64,000 nt of DNA, from assembly GCA_950022655.1 (NCBI GenBank), contig OX465584.1, positions 25,579,469-25,643,468 on the forward strand, in the 5' to 3' direction. Below, piece by piece: positions 47,931-59,809 of the stretch; within the stretch, counting starts at the first letter, position 1; each line of letters starts with the position of its first letter. The position numbers were made by a program, and so were the translations under genes. Below the pieces are notes generated by a model. It searched no databases and was not told where the DNA came from. It saw only the letters and a list, made by a program, of their open reading frames with translations. Source of the DNA: Alentia gelatinosa. Its lineage: Eukaryota > Annelida > Polychaeta > Phyllodocida > Polynoidae.

Positions 47931-50900
47931 CAGTGGATGAGGTGTCAATCATATGTCTTGGGTGAAATGTCGAGGAAATAGATGATTCAGAATTTCCAGT
48001 ACCTATGAACTTTCTCTTGTAGTTTAAATAATAATCATAGCACTGACTATGCGTCTTTTATGACGTATCGAAAAGGATTTTCGCCAGGATATCTTGATTT
48101 TATGATAGAGTGGTTGTTCTATGGTTAACCTTTCTGATATAAAGAAAATGCTATTAATCAATTCTAGCAATTTCAGCACTTGTGAATTTCGAGGTAATAT
48201 ATTGCGAGAATACTTGGTTTGTCAAAATGCTCAAGATGAGGACCGAGTGATTTTCACTTGGAGTCTAATCTATGCATTCACTTCACTCCGGTGATTTGCG
48301 GAAGCCTGCATGACAGGTTGACTCGTCGTTTCAACATTTTATTCGTCTAGTGTACCGTGTTTGGTCTATTCGTCTTTCCCCGTGTATCCCTGTGAACCCC
48401 ACGTAGTTCTGTTGGCGGGCTCTGTAGGACGCCTGTCATTGTGAACAACTTGACGAGATTAAAGAAGTAGCCCAGTCGCTGTCCCCAGCCTCGCTCCTGA
48501 TTCTCCTTTTTTGACCCGTCCCCTTTGTTACATGTAGGCGGGTCACCTTAAGGTTATAAACATTCTGTGTATTTAAAAAAAAAACGGATTAGTAAAGCAG
48601 GCTAACTGATGTCGTTAGACTTATGTATACGGTCCAGTTAAACGTTTACTTGAATTCCACTTCCCTCTAGTATTATTTTGGTTGTATCAAAGTGGCGTGC
48701 ATGGTAGTAAATCTTATGAAGACAGAGTAACAGGAAACCTTGCCATGTGTTTTTGTTTTCTAATTCGTGTCATCGGAATGATCATTTCTTGTTGATGGTT
48801 TGATAGAAAGGAAGGAGAAAAAATATTCCGAATCCATCAAAGTTTGAGATGCAATGTGAAGATGTGAAGATTGTCTGTCCTATTCCCTGGTCCAATTAGT
48901 CAGGTTGGAATCATTAACGCGTTTGTCATATAGATAAGATAATTAGTGGAACCGTGTGGTCTCAATAATATCATTGTGGCGATCGTTAAAAGCAGAAGCA
49001 AACCAAAATCTGATACGGTTTACATGTAAAAATATACAGATATATGAAATTTTGATAATCCCCTTTGTGTCCATTGTCATCCATTTTGAAATATGCATTG
49101 CCTTTAATTACAAGACTACCTCTTTTGGAACACTCTGAAAAATCAAGTTATTGTGATCGAGGTACCCTTTAATTTCCAAACACTATAAAATCAGTTATAT
49201 TATTTAAACAATGCTAGGAAATTCGTCGATGCCTTGCGTATACATACCCCACATCATTCAGCGTGAATTCGTTACAAGTTATTGTAAATACATGTGATGG
49301 AAAAGGTCGTGACAATTTTATGTCTAAAGTTCTCAGGGAACATTAGCAGTCGGGTACTCATTCACGGGCAGAGGCAGTTGTAGTGGATGATGAATGCTTC
49401 GTGCGCGCACGTGAAAGACGGGCCGATCGTCCGCCCAGTGTGAAGTTCAATCTTCCCGGCGTCGGGACTTTGCTGCAGGCCTCAGTGAACAAGCCGCCAG
49501 GCGAGGCAAAAATGGCGCGAATCCGATCGGTTTGTCCGTCTGGCCTGTTGTGCCAGCGAGCGTTTCCGTGAATACGTTTTACTGTGGCGACTGATGGACT
49601 TGGATTGAAGCCGACGCGCGGCAGGTGGAATCAAACAGAATAAAAGTGAGAAGGCACTGTGATCGAGAGAGCGCGGCCAGGACGGCAGCCCTCCTCACAG
49701 AGACCCAATTCACACGGCAGGATTCCTTTTTGTACGAGTCACGGCAAAGTCTACTGATTAAATTTTCAGGAGATGATGGCTCGTCTGACTTATGGACTAA
49801 ATGGAACTAATTGAAGACCTGTACAATATTTAATATTGAATGATGTACATTCTGGCGTCGTACAGCGAGAGGTCGTCATAGAGTCCTTCCTAATAGCAGG
49901 TTTATACGAAATAGAGAAGCTGTGCATAGACGGACGTCGCTCTAAGAATCTGTCAATAATTATCAAAATAAATTTCAATATAAATCAATGAAATGTATTG
50001 GTTCATTTTCATGTGAATAATATTATGACACTAATCATAAGACTGTGATGACAAGACGTTGTCCTTGCACATGAGGTAGTCAGTTATGATGAACGAATGT
50101 ATCCTTTAAATGAAAATGTAGGAAAAATGTAACGATTAATCTATAAAATATCGTGATGGAATTTGAAAGTAAATCAGAGAAAAAACACGGTGCTTGAAGT
50201 GTATAGAAATATGATCATGACACCAAAATATTGAATATTTTCCCTTCCTGGAGTGTGATATTTTGCATGTAGCAGTGCGGCGACTTGATTGGAGAACAAC
50301 AGAAAGATAACCCCCACCCCCAAACCGAGATAAGATATGCCTGCACCAGGGGGTACATATGATAAGTTATTGTGACGTGATTCGGAGGCAACGTCCTCAC
50401 GATACAAATTGTCGTCTGCTGGGAACAGGATGTCGTGCGCCTCCAGTAACCATGACGACGCCTGGCGGGAAACTAAATATCCCCCCGGCGTCAAGTCTAT
50501 TAACTGCCGGTCGCTCATCACCATGGGAGCCGGGTTTTAGAGAGCGCTGCTGTAATTTTGAGCTTTTTTAAAAACTCTCTCATGTTCCAATAGTGGCGGG
50601 AAGTCTGTGAGAGGGGAATATTAGAGTTGAGAATCAGGTGGAGTTTAATGTCGTGGATTATTGTTTGTTGTGACAGCCTCATTTGAGTTTATTTAGGGGT
50701 TGTTGATGAACTCCGGTTCCAGTGTTAAAGACTCATTCCGCTCTGTCTCTCTAAAAGCACATGATTAGCATGGATTCAACTTCGGCGGAGGCAGGTTGAC
50801 GCTTTTCAGATACAAATTCTTTCCCGGGCGCTTAGAAAAGCTGACGAGGAACTTTTCAGAGAGAAAATGTGTGAAGCATGAGCTGAAAAAGGAACAAAAG

Positions 50901-51470
50901 GAGATGATTTTCGAGGAGTGATTCGCTCGCAGCGGAAACCACGACGAACGCGCTCCGTGCGTCTCTTGGTGTCGCTGCGGGCGCTGCCGTTAGAGGGCGT
51001 CAGTGTTCTCGAGTATGAGTTGGATGCTCCTCAAAAAGGAGCGCGGCTGGCGGGCTCAGAAAGTATTGACAGTGCAGGCGTCATGCAGAACAACAGAAAA
51101 CCACATCATTCACCCCCAGCCACCCCCATTCTCAACCTGGCATCCCCTCACCTGAAATAATCGCGAGGTGCTGCAACCTCCGGTTTTCTGGTTATCGGGG
51201 TTTCCGGATGATAGGGCAGATTTGAGGGTTTTCTAGTTCTTTAGCGTTTGTCATGAGTTTCCATCTTTGAATCTCTAAGCAGATATACATGTTTTGTACA
51301 TGGAAATATCAGTGGAATTAGGAAAGTTTCAGTCAATAAACACTAACGATAATCTTTAAGTTTTGTTCATGATACATACACTTGCTTCAATTAGTGTACA
51401 AGTATTTCCTCATATGATATTAATATACTGTACCCCGAGTAGCGGGTAGTATTTCATAGACGTTCGGCCA

Positions 51471-51656
51471 TAGGTATGTAATAATAAGAGAAAACGTGGT
51501 TACTGAGCCCGAAGGGATGGCCGTTCGAGGTCTTTTGATGCCATAAATACGTCCCGAAGCCATATATAGGCTGAGGGACGTATTTATGGCATCAAAAGGC
51601 CGAGAATGGCATCCCTACGGGCTCAGTTACTACGTTTTCTTATTATTACATACCTA
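51471..51656. repeat. Long hairpin H1
   Basis: The arms of about 85-90 nt pair from AGGTATGTAATAATAAG at the outer end to GTCCC-GA-AGCC at the apex, around a loop near 51561-51570. Mismatches are few. The main ones are CGAGGTC against CTCGGCC in mid-arm and a 2x2 GA/GA internal loop near the apex. Confidence 0.9.
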
Positions 51657-51823
51657 AATATTTAAAAAAACGTCAATTTAAATACTTATTTTATGTAGCT
51701 ATTGATCTGATACATTCACTTTGGCACAGTGCGCCCGAATATTTACTACGGGCGCAGTGCGCCCGAGCATTACTTATACTGTACCCCGAGTAGCGGGTAG
51801 TATTTCATAGACGTTCGGCCATA

Positions 51824-52000
51824 GGTATGTAATAATATTAGGAAACGCCCTAACTGTGGGCGAAACGTTTATCGTTCTCGGCCAGTTGCCGATTTCATAC
51901 GGCCTTCCGCCTATGGCGTCAGGCCGTATGAAATCGGCGACTGACCTCGAACGATAAACGTTTCGCCCACAGTTAGGGCGTTTGCTTATTATTATATACC
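51824..52000. repeat. Long hairpin H2
   Basis: The arms of about 87 nt pair from GGTATGTAATAATA at the outer end to GGCCT-TC-CGCC at the apex, with a 3 nt TAT loop at 51912-51914. The stem sequence (ACGCCCTAACTGTGGGCGAA and onward) differs greatly from H1 although the linkers are identical. The CTCGGCC/CGAGGTC mismatch is present with the arms exchanged relative to H1. Confidence 0.9.
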
Positions 52001-52523
52001 TTAAAATAATTAAAAACGCCATTTTAATGACTTACAAAATCGCAGTCACATCGGGCACGAACATTATTATTACTGCACCCCTAGCAGCGGGCAGTATTTA
52101 ATAGACATTCGGACACAGGTATATAATAATATCTTTTTCCTTTCTGCTCGAATACTTATTACATGTTATCTATAGGCAGTAAGACACAGTAATAATGGTT
52201 GAGAGTGCAGGACTCTCTTTAGTAGCACACACGTGATATCTAATAATCTAACCGTGCTGTAACTGTACCAGACTGAGCCATGCAGGGTTACCGAGCAGGT
52301 AATCACGGCATGGACGTTTAAGATTAACAAATACCGACAAAGGCTGCTCCTCACTCACCTGAGATCCTTTGCCAGAGGACATTGAGTATGGTTAACCTTT
52401 TCTCGTAGATGCGGATGGAGAGAGCCATAGGAAATTTCCGTGGGCATTGCAGGGCAATGTTCTTTTTTTTTGTTCCTTTGCAGATCTTCGGAAAAAGATT
52501 GTAACAATTACAGGACATATTTT

Positions 52524-52755
52524 GCTGCCAGTATTTACTGCTATATTAAAGGACTCTCCTTCTCATGCCATATATATGTAGTGTGGAAAGTAAAAGTACC
52601 TTGTAAATGTGTAAGGGTGAGATTTCTATCTAAAATCACCCATAGATTCGATCACCACCAGCGTGGAGTAAAAGCAGAGAGAAAAGCTCATCCTTGTGAA
52701 AGTCTGCCAGGGATTTACAATGGTTGACTGGATATCAAATCAAACAAACAAATCC
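52524..52755 (+). repeat. SINE family A, 5'-truncated copy
   Basis: Starts in the CTGCCAGTATTTACTGCTAT segment and keeps TAGTGTGGAAAGTAAAAG, GATTCGATCACCACC, GTGAAAGTCTGCCAGGG and ATGGTTGACTGGATATC. It ends in a CAAATCAAACAAACAAA tail about 330 bp upstream of the 53085 exon. Confidence 0.82.
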
Positions 52756-53084
52756 ACAGTCAGGTATATGTTTCAATCAGTATCATTGCATTGAGAACTG
52801 ACTAACTACAGCCAGCTATTTATTCAATCTTAGTTATTCAATCCAGAAATGGCAATTCGCACTCAGGATGTATTCAAATCTTTATCATTCCATCAAGAAC
52901 AGGCAATCCTCAGGATTATATGGTCTTTATTGTTTCGTTTAGAACACGCTATATATAGACTGCAGTTTCATTGGGCAAAGATATTTTAGCAATCGATTTT
53001 TGCTAACAGACATACTGGAACCATTTTATAGTATTTTTATGCAGTACATTGTTTGCTAAGATTTGACTTTGATTGATTTTTCAG

Positions 53085-53159
53085 GTGCGAGAACGATTAC
53101 GGGTATCGCTAGAAAGAACCGCTCAACTGGAGGAAGAACTTTCACAGGTACAACAAGAA
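53085..53159 (+). CDS. PPFIA: Liprin-alpha exon, coiled-coil segment (25 codons)
   Basis: A short internal exon encoding VRERLRVSLERTAQLEEELS followed by QVQQE. VRERLRVSLER is diagnostic of liprin-alpha and directly follows ALDEK in orthologues. The acceptor TTTTTCAG ends at 53084 and the donor is GTGAGT at 53160. The exon is 75 bp, phase 0. An in-frame alternative donor (CAG|GTACAA at 53147) would drop the last four residues; the downstream donor is better because it is closer to consensus and matches family length. The residues form heptads with regular E/L spacing, as expected for a coiled coil. Confidence 0.95.
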
Positions 53160-53779
53160 GTGAGTCTTACACCGTTATTTTGAGTCATTTCTTATCATTT
53201 CCACCATTAATTTCGATTTTGATCAGTTCGATTAAATAGTCATGTCACACGTAAGCCCCATAGTCACGTTCTAGGAAGGTTGATTTGTTTATCATTTATA
53301 TAATTATACTTGTCTGTCAGTGTGTCAAGAAGTTAGTCAGTCACTGTATGTGGTGGAAGTAAGTCAATCCGTGAGTTAGCTATTGTCAGTTATTGTCAGT
53401 AAATTACTCTTCTGCAAGTTAGTCAGAATGAAGGTGGTCGTAATGGTTAATTAGTTAGCTTGTTAGTTTAACTGAGTCAGAGTACAACAAAGATAAGGCA
53501 GTTAAATGGTCAGCCAGTCCATAAGTTAGGGAATACTACCCACCCCAGTAATGAGTAAGGGTTCCCATCCCATACCAAACAAAATATTTTTTAATTTAAG
53601 GCAAAATTTAAGAAAAAATAACTGATTTATTTTCACATTTAAAGATGTGCCATATTCGTTTAAATTGTAAATACCATTGGACCAGAAACAAAATTTTAGT
53701 CCAAAATTCTTTTACAAAGGAATTCTAAATTGGTTTTGTTTTAAGATTTGGTCTTTATGATTTTCTGTGCCCCCGCCAG
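53160..53779 (+). other. PPFIA: 620 bp liprin-alpha intron
   Basis: GTGAGT donor and a CCCCCGCCAG acceptor. It contains a loose run of GTTAGTCAG-like repeats (about 53320-53520) and AT-rich sequence. No further exon is seen. Confidence 0.88.
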
Positions 53780-53923
53780 CTGTTCCAATCCAGGGAGCGC
53801 GAGGGGAAGTTGCGACAGTCTGGGGTCGATGTAGACTCCAAGCTGGTCAACAAGTCGGGTCCCAACGAGGGAGCCACCACCTCCGAGAACAGCGAAAACA
53901 AAGATCCATCTCAACACCCCAAG
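53780..53923 (+). CDS. PPFIA: Liprin-alpha exon, coiled-coil exit and linker (48 codons)
   Basis: This exon encodes LFQSREREGKLRQSGVDVDS, then KLVNKSGPNEGATTSENSEN and KDPSQHPK. It sits where liprin-alphas leave the VRERLR coiled coil and enter a poorly conserved polar linker before the next coil (the ELQELLEKQ region). The first dozen residues continue the charged coil; the rest is rich in S, N, E and D and probably disordered. The acceptor is CCCCCGCCAG ending at 53779 and the donor GTAGGT at 53924. It is 144 bp, phase 0. The frame, phase and position support it strongly; the sequence itself is too variable for a firm family match, and it could be alternatively spliced. Confidence 0.87.
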
Positions 53924-54413
53924 GTAGGTACCCATCAACCACACCCGCGCACACCGCCCGGCGCCGGCCATCAGCGCAGACAGGAAGTGACCAAAACGAG
54001 GCTCCCACAAGCTGCTCCGTGTAGGGGTCAGGTCAAGGTCACGAGGGATCTGGGAGGGAGGTGTAGGAGGTTCTGGAACGGGTGGTGCTACTTTAGATAA
54101 CCCTAATACTCGGTTGCCACTCACGATTGTCGTCAGTATACTTTTCTTAGTCGCTAGTTCATATTTTGTGTGTTTTTGGTTTTGAGCAATTTGTCGATGA
54201 TGTGGTAATCTATCGTATCGGTTGGAATGGTGAAGTAAGGATGTTATATACAAATAACAAGCATGTGAGTGCCTTAATCTATGAGGGAGATGAACTTTTT
54301 AGCAAGGCGGAAGATAATAAGCAATTTTTAGTCATAGAAGACAAAGCATGCGCATCCTTTTCAGATAATGTTAGAATTAATTGTCTTAACTGTATTTTTA
54401 CGTTAATCGATGA

Positions 54414-54430
54414 CCCCCCCCCCCCCCCCC
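54414..54430. repeat. Poly-C tract (C17)
   Basis: Seventeen consecutive C residues, prone to sequencing error and to quadruplex or i-motif formation. Confidence 0.95.
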
Positions 54431-54593
54431 ATCTTAGCGTAAGTCTCTACGTTAAAGCATGTCATGTTTTTTAGGGATTTTTAAAACATGTTTCCTGTAA
54501 TTGATATTTTAGTTAGATGAGTCTCTTTAGTAACAGTAGGTTGGACTTTGATATAATTGTAATATATCCTGACTTGTTGATTCGCCTCTCCTA

Positions 54594-54615
54594 AAATAAT
54601 AATAATAATGATAAT
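54594..54615. repeat. (AAT)n microsatellite
   Basis: About six imperfect AAT repeats ending AATGATAATCAG. Confidence 0.7.
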
Positions 54616-54726
54616 CAGCAAGCACCAAATGGCTTACGTTATTGCCGTATGTCTGGAGGCCTTAACGTTAGCGTGCTGCGGTGCCATCAACGAGCCCTGT
54701 GCCCGCAGTGAGCGCCGTCCGCTCCC

Positions 54727-54738
54727 TAGCGCCCCCTG
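54727..54738 (-). promoter_or_regulatory. CTCF-like core
   Basis: TAGCGCCCCCTG matches the minus-strand form of the CTCF core, though the following bases (TGAGC) weaken it. It lies in a small GC-rich patch about 0.8 kb after the fourth exon. Confidence 0.3.
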
Positions 54739-56089
54739 TGAGCACGGTATGTGTCGTGCACCGTATAGCGAAACGTCTGTTGTCTGCGCCAATACACGTG
54801 TATTACTTAGCCGCGAGCCGTCCTCTGTGGTCCTATTTACAAGATTCAACACCAGGTATAATGGCCGCCCTGAAATGCAATTTGTTTAAGCAAATATATG
54901 AAGGTCGACAGGGCTTAGAATGACGACACCAAAAAATACAATTTCTAGAAGGAGTCATTGGAAAACAGGATGACGAGAATGAGAATTTTGTGTGCGTTTC
55001 AAACAGTCATTAGGACAGCACAAGAGATGCCGTCGATTTGTTTTTACTGAAAAGAGTTTCTAAAGAGCCTTTGGATATTGCGAGGGGAAGTACAAAACAA
55101 GGGGCGTTGTCTAGCGAATCCCGGCTGAAGCAGACGACATTTGTCACGGAAGTTTGAGGAAGACTTACTGCGGCTGCGCACCGAGTGGTACCGAGGGTAA
55201 AACTGCGACCACAACAATTAGCGGTGGCCATGTGTAATGCTAGACGTTGTGCGTGTCCCTCCCCCATTGTCTCCAGGCGAAGACGACAAGGCAGACAAGG
55301 CATGCACCGGGAGAAAAAAAAAGGGCGGGAAAAAAACCCGGAAACTTGCTACCATGTCGTCTGCTGAGGCCTCTTCTATGACGTCGTTGGAACTTTAGAA
55401 AGTATCCATTTTAAGGGTTATCAGAATGGCGTTAGTGCAATGTGAATATTAACATAGATACCAGTCAGGTTTTTGAAAATAACCCGGGAACATGAGGATC
55501 TAAGGTGGAAAAAAGAGTAACCATTACCATTTAGTTAACCATGATTTTGATGAGTAGTATAGGAACATGTAGGTTTTCAACTGGATAATGACAGGGAAAC
55601 TGTAAATTATTGGCCAGGTTTTAAAGCGATGGATTATGATTTAGTAGTCTTTTGGAGATAACAAAACTGCTTACTGGGTCTATTAGTTTGGCATCCACCC
55701 AAAAATCTGTCACTTAAACCTATTGTCAGTTGGGGTCTGATGCATGATTACCTTTCATCCTGCGACAAAGAAGAGCAGTTTGCTACGTGCTGCACTTATT
55801 GCAATCTCTACTTTCCGGACACAACCATTGCATAAATCGACGACTGAATAAAACAGAACACCTAACCTTAACAACTATGAAAAAAACAAAATAAAGAAGT
55901 TGTTGATTTTGCCAAGTAAGAGCCGTTTATGGAGTTCATAGTGATATGTAGAGCACTATTGGTGCTTGTTAATGAGGCTGTATACGTACATCATGTCAAC
56001 GTTTCTATGACTCACCAAACAGTACCAGGCGGATAAGCCAGACCAGCAGAGCCACCCGGGGCGTTGCACGTCAAGTATGTCGGCACAAT

Positions 56090-56421
56090 GTAATGATGAG
56101 TACAACGTCTGCGTGGGGTGGCACTGGACTAGAAATGCCAAGGTTGAGGGTTCCAGTCGCACTGTAGCCACCTTTCTCTTTTATCCTCAGCAGTGGTAGT
56201 CTTACTGCTATATCAAAGACCACTTCTTCTCATACTATATCTATCCGGTGTGGAAAGTAAAAGAACTGTCACTTCGGTAAATGTGTAGGGTGAGATTTCT
56301 ACCTGAATTCATTTCGTAGATACTGTTTTGGTGTAAAAGCAGTGAAAAAAGCTGAACCTTGAGAAAGTCTAGAAAGGACCTGCAGTGCTTGACTGAATAT
56401 AAAATCCGACAAAAAACATCA
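56090..56421 (+). repeat. SINE family A, nearly full length
   Basis: A degraded tRNA-like head with a B-box-like GAGGGTTCCAGTCGC (56146-56160) is followed by ACTGTAGCCACCTTTC, the body segments GTGTGGAAAGTAAAAGAACT and GGTAAATGTGTAGGGTGAGA, and the ending GAAAGTCTAGAAAGGACC and TGCTTGACTGAATAT. Compared with 24689 the head is more decayed and the A box is not clear. Confidence 0.8.
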
Positions 56422-57477
56422 GCTTGTGATAACTTCAATCGGAGAAATAGCCATTTTTGTATCATAAGTACTTCCATTTCCTCGCTGACATACAGAACGA
56501 GATCGTGGCTATATGGCCCGTTTATAGAGGTCTTTATTGGTGCTGTACGCTTTCTCAGCTTCAGAAAGATCTTATATCTCTGATGGTCTGTGTGGAGAGG
56601 CTCCAGCTAGTTATACACAGTTGTCTAATCCTCTGCAACACGCTGGCCCCTCGAGTCACCCCCTCCTGGCCACCACCTAGTGCCCACCTATTCAGGTTAT
56701 TTTCACAGACGAATAACTTTGTCATGGCTTTCTATCGTACGCAAATTTGAAGAAGTCGCTACCTATTGTTCTATTACTAGTGCAGGTGAAAGGTATTTTG
56801 ATCAGTTGCTTCAGGTGCAGTTTAGAGAGAAACATGCGTAGTTTACTGTTCAGGAACAGATTTTGTTTACACGGTATGGAAACTCCTGGACTTAACCAGC
56901 AGCTGCCTACATCACCATAGAAATACCATTAGTTTTTGTTTGCGGTGGGTCTGATGAGTCCCCAGAAATAGCCACTGGGCCAGTTCAGGTCCTGCCTTTA
57001 GTTTTTCTTCTTCTTTTTGAATATAGAATTATTCATATGTGAATTCTTTTAGAAATCGGGTGGATTAAAGAATAATATGGACAAAGGCAGTTGCAGAAGA
57101 TGTGGTGTGAGAGTGTGTAATGTGATGGTAGATTATACAGTTAGGAACGGCCCCAGCGGGAGGTGGGTTATGAACAGGCCGAGTGCCTCCGTCGGATAGA
57201 TGTAAATTGGGGGCTTTGCTGACTTTGACGTTGGGTGTTGCATAAACCCAACCCCAGAGGAATTTAGCGAGGCCTTCAATAGTGCTGGTTGTTCCCCGTG
57301 GTTACCATGGCACACAGCAACATAGAAATGCGATACAGGTTGATGATATACGTCTTAGATATTGTCAGAGAAAGGAGGTTATTAACAGTGCCATATAGAA
57401 GCATTTCGTTTAGAACAATGCTGTGTTTGAAAACAAACATCATGAATTGCCACTTGAGAAATGAGCTACGTAATCAG

Positions 57478-57492
57478 TATATATATATATAT
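57478..57492. repeat. (TA)n microsatellite
   Basis: Seven TA repeats followed by TTTCTTT. Confidence 0.9.
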
Positions 57493-59809
57493 TTCTTTAA
57501 AAATATAGCCCCCCTCTTTCCATGATTAATTCACACCTGTTGTTTATCCATATTGAAGTTTGCTATTCTTCTTAAATGTGGAGATAAAATGAAAACAGAA
57601 TAAGTATTTAAAAAAAAATTAAAAAGAAGGGAGGATTGGATGACAAACCAGGGGGAAAATGTCGCGTTAAAAGTGAGTGCACAATTAGGTTTCAATCAGT
57701 TTTCTCTACATCTCATTATTGTAAGGTAATGTTATACTCATTGCAACAGATTTGGTTACGCAGATGGAAACGATTGGAAAGGTCAAACGAAAAAGATTTC
57801 CTTGGTTTGAATCTGAAAAGCTCTGCCGGTGTGTTATAACCTGCTTCTCTAGGTGGCCTATTACTGCCTTTCTCTATTAGATTTCGCTGATATTGAAGAG
57901 AAATTTAAAGCCCAACGGCGACAGAGTTAACTAACCAGGCCACTCTCATGTTGACCTGGTGCACCTCTTTCACCGTCGGTGCTACTCTGTTAAGTAGATC
58001 ACCAAGCCTGGGCTGTTGCTGTGTTTTTTACATCGATCTCTGTAGTATTCTCTTCGCTCTAACAGTGGTATTCTGAAATATACAAATAATGCCATGTTCC
58101 TGGCCCTTGCTACTATTACTATAAAACCAGGAAACGTCTTTAAGAGAGAATTGGAAATCAGCCTACCCGCTTTTAAGAAATTTGGACAACAGTAGCTCCC
58201 CTTATGCTTATTTGATGAAAAGTAATCTATCCGTCCTGACGAGTTAATTCCTTCGTATCCCAATGGGTGGCCTTAGTTTTTAAGAGGGTTGCAATGAGGG
58301 AGATGTGTGTGAGGCGAGGAACCATCCCGCATTGCCCGCAGCCTACCGCCATCGACTTGTTTGGCTGCACAGTTTTCAAACTGTCCCGGAGAAATCATGA
58401 CAGACCGCTGTGGCACTCGGCAGATGTCAGGAATGCCGGAGAAAAAGCCGGAAAATGGCAGACTGAGGTGATAAATAAGAGGAGAAAATGAAAAGGCCAG
58501 TTTGCAGACGACAACAAAAAACACATTTTGTTGTGGGATAAAAGCCCAGCAGACGACACCCGACTTCCTCACCGACCAAAGTGTTGCAGCGTTCACCACT
58601 AAATGTCACTCCGTTGAAATAGTGTTTATGATATGATATTCGCCAGGAATTCCTCTTGACAAACATGAACCGTTCACCAGGTTTCACTGTTAGCAAAGCG
58701 TGGCCGGGTAATGATCATTACCGTCCATATTTCGGGCTCCATTGTGAGGTGGTCTCCCTCTGACAGGGATACAGAAAGCCGCCCGAGTGGGGAGCACACG
58801 TAGCAGGCCTGTGGTGGCATGGCCCGACACCAGCTCCCTCTCCGCTTTTATTTTGGGACTTAGTTTATTTATGGAACGTAGGAAGTTGGTCGTGATTGGC
58901 CACAACAATGGCAGCATCGGGCAGCTAACATGGTTGTCATCCGTCTGTACATCCTGATACCTCCGCCGTTGACTAATATTACCTGGCACCCTGTCTAAGC
59001 CTGCCAGCCCACTCATCGGAGGAATTCTCCTCAGAATTTAGCCCGCGGAAGCTGGGCTCTGTCTAGCCGGAGGTGAAATGTGTGGCTAGTATTTGATAGA
59101 TGTGTATAGAACCTGTGCGTGTTAGCACGTAAGAATCAGACTGCTGATTTTTTTTCGATTCATTCGAAAAGAAGAAAATATGTCATGAAATGTTTTTATA
59201 TATCATTTTTTTCTGAAGCGTGATTGTTAGAAGACAAAGAAGATCAATCTTTGAGGGAAAAAATCTTTAAAGCGTAGATTCTAAAGCACCCGTGATCATT
59301 AAGTATTTATTGCTTCATGTAAATAATTATATTGATCCTGAAAAGGATGGATATCACATACCGAGGTTTAACATTGGGCCTACAGAATGGACTTACCACA
59401 GTACTACCTATATTATTAAGAATTCTACACATTGATGGAGATAATGACCTTGTGGGGTCAGAGATGACCCGATATATACTGACATACATGTGCTTCATGC
59501 TTTAATAATGTATTTCAACGTTTTGTATATACTCTCGTATATTATTGTTAGTCTGGAAACACCCTGGGAACTTAAGCTTGATGTGCATTTGTTGCCATTC
59601 TAACATGCAGTTTGATTAGTTCATACTGTGGTAAATAGAGTTTTCTAGAACCAGTCTAACCAATCAAATGCTCCGAGGCGTATTACGTAGACCTGCTGAT
59701 CCCGATGCAGGGATCTTGGTATGGGAGGTTTCCACTAGATCTGGATCCTCATACAAAGTTGAATTGTTGTATTGCACACATTATGCCACTTGTCAGAACA
59801 GCCAGAACA

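Larger units (their letters stand above)
51426..52150. mobile_element. Tandem array of hairpin (foldback) elements, about 2.3 units
   Basis: Units start at TACTGTACCCC at 51426 and 51777, with a degenerate third at 52071 (TACTGCACCCC). Each of the first two carries an identical 61 bp linker (51426-51486 and 51777-51837), then a long hairpin (51471-51656 and 51824-52000), then an AT-rich spacer with AAAAACGYCATTTTAAT-like sequence. The spacer after unit 1 holds a GCGCCCG...CGGGCGC mini-hairpin (51731-51755). The third unit is truncated. No coding capacity. I do not recognise the family. Confidence 0.8.

Noticed and set aside
53148..53159. Earlier donor giving a shorter third exon
   Set aside because: CAG|GTACAA keeps frame, but the GTGAGT donor 12 bp later is stronger and gives the family length.
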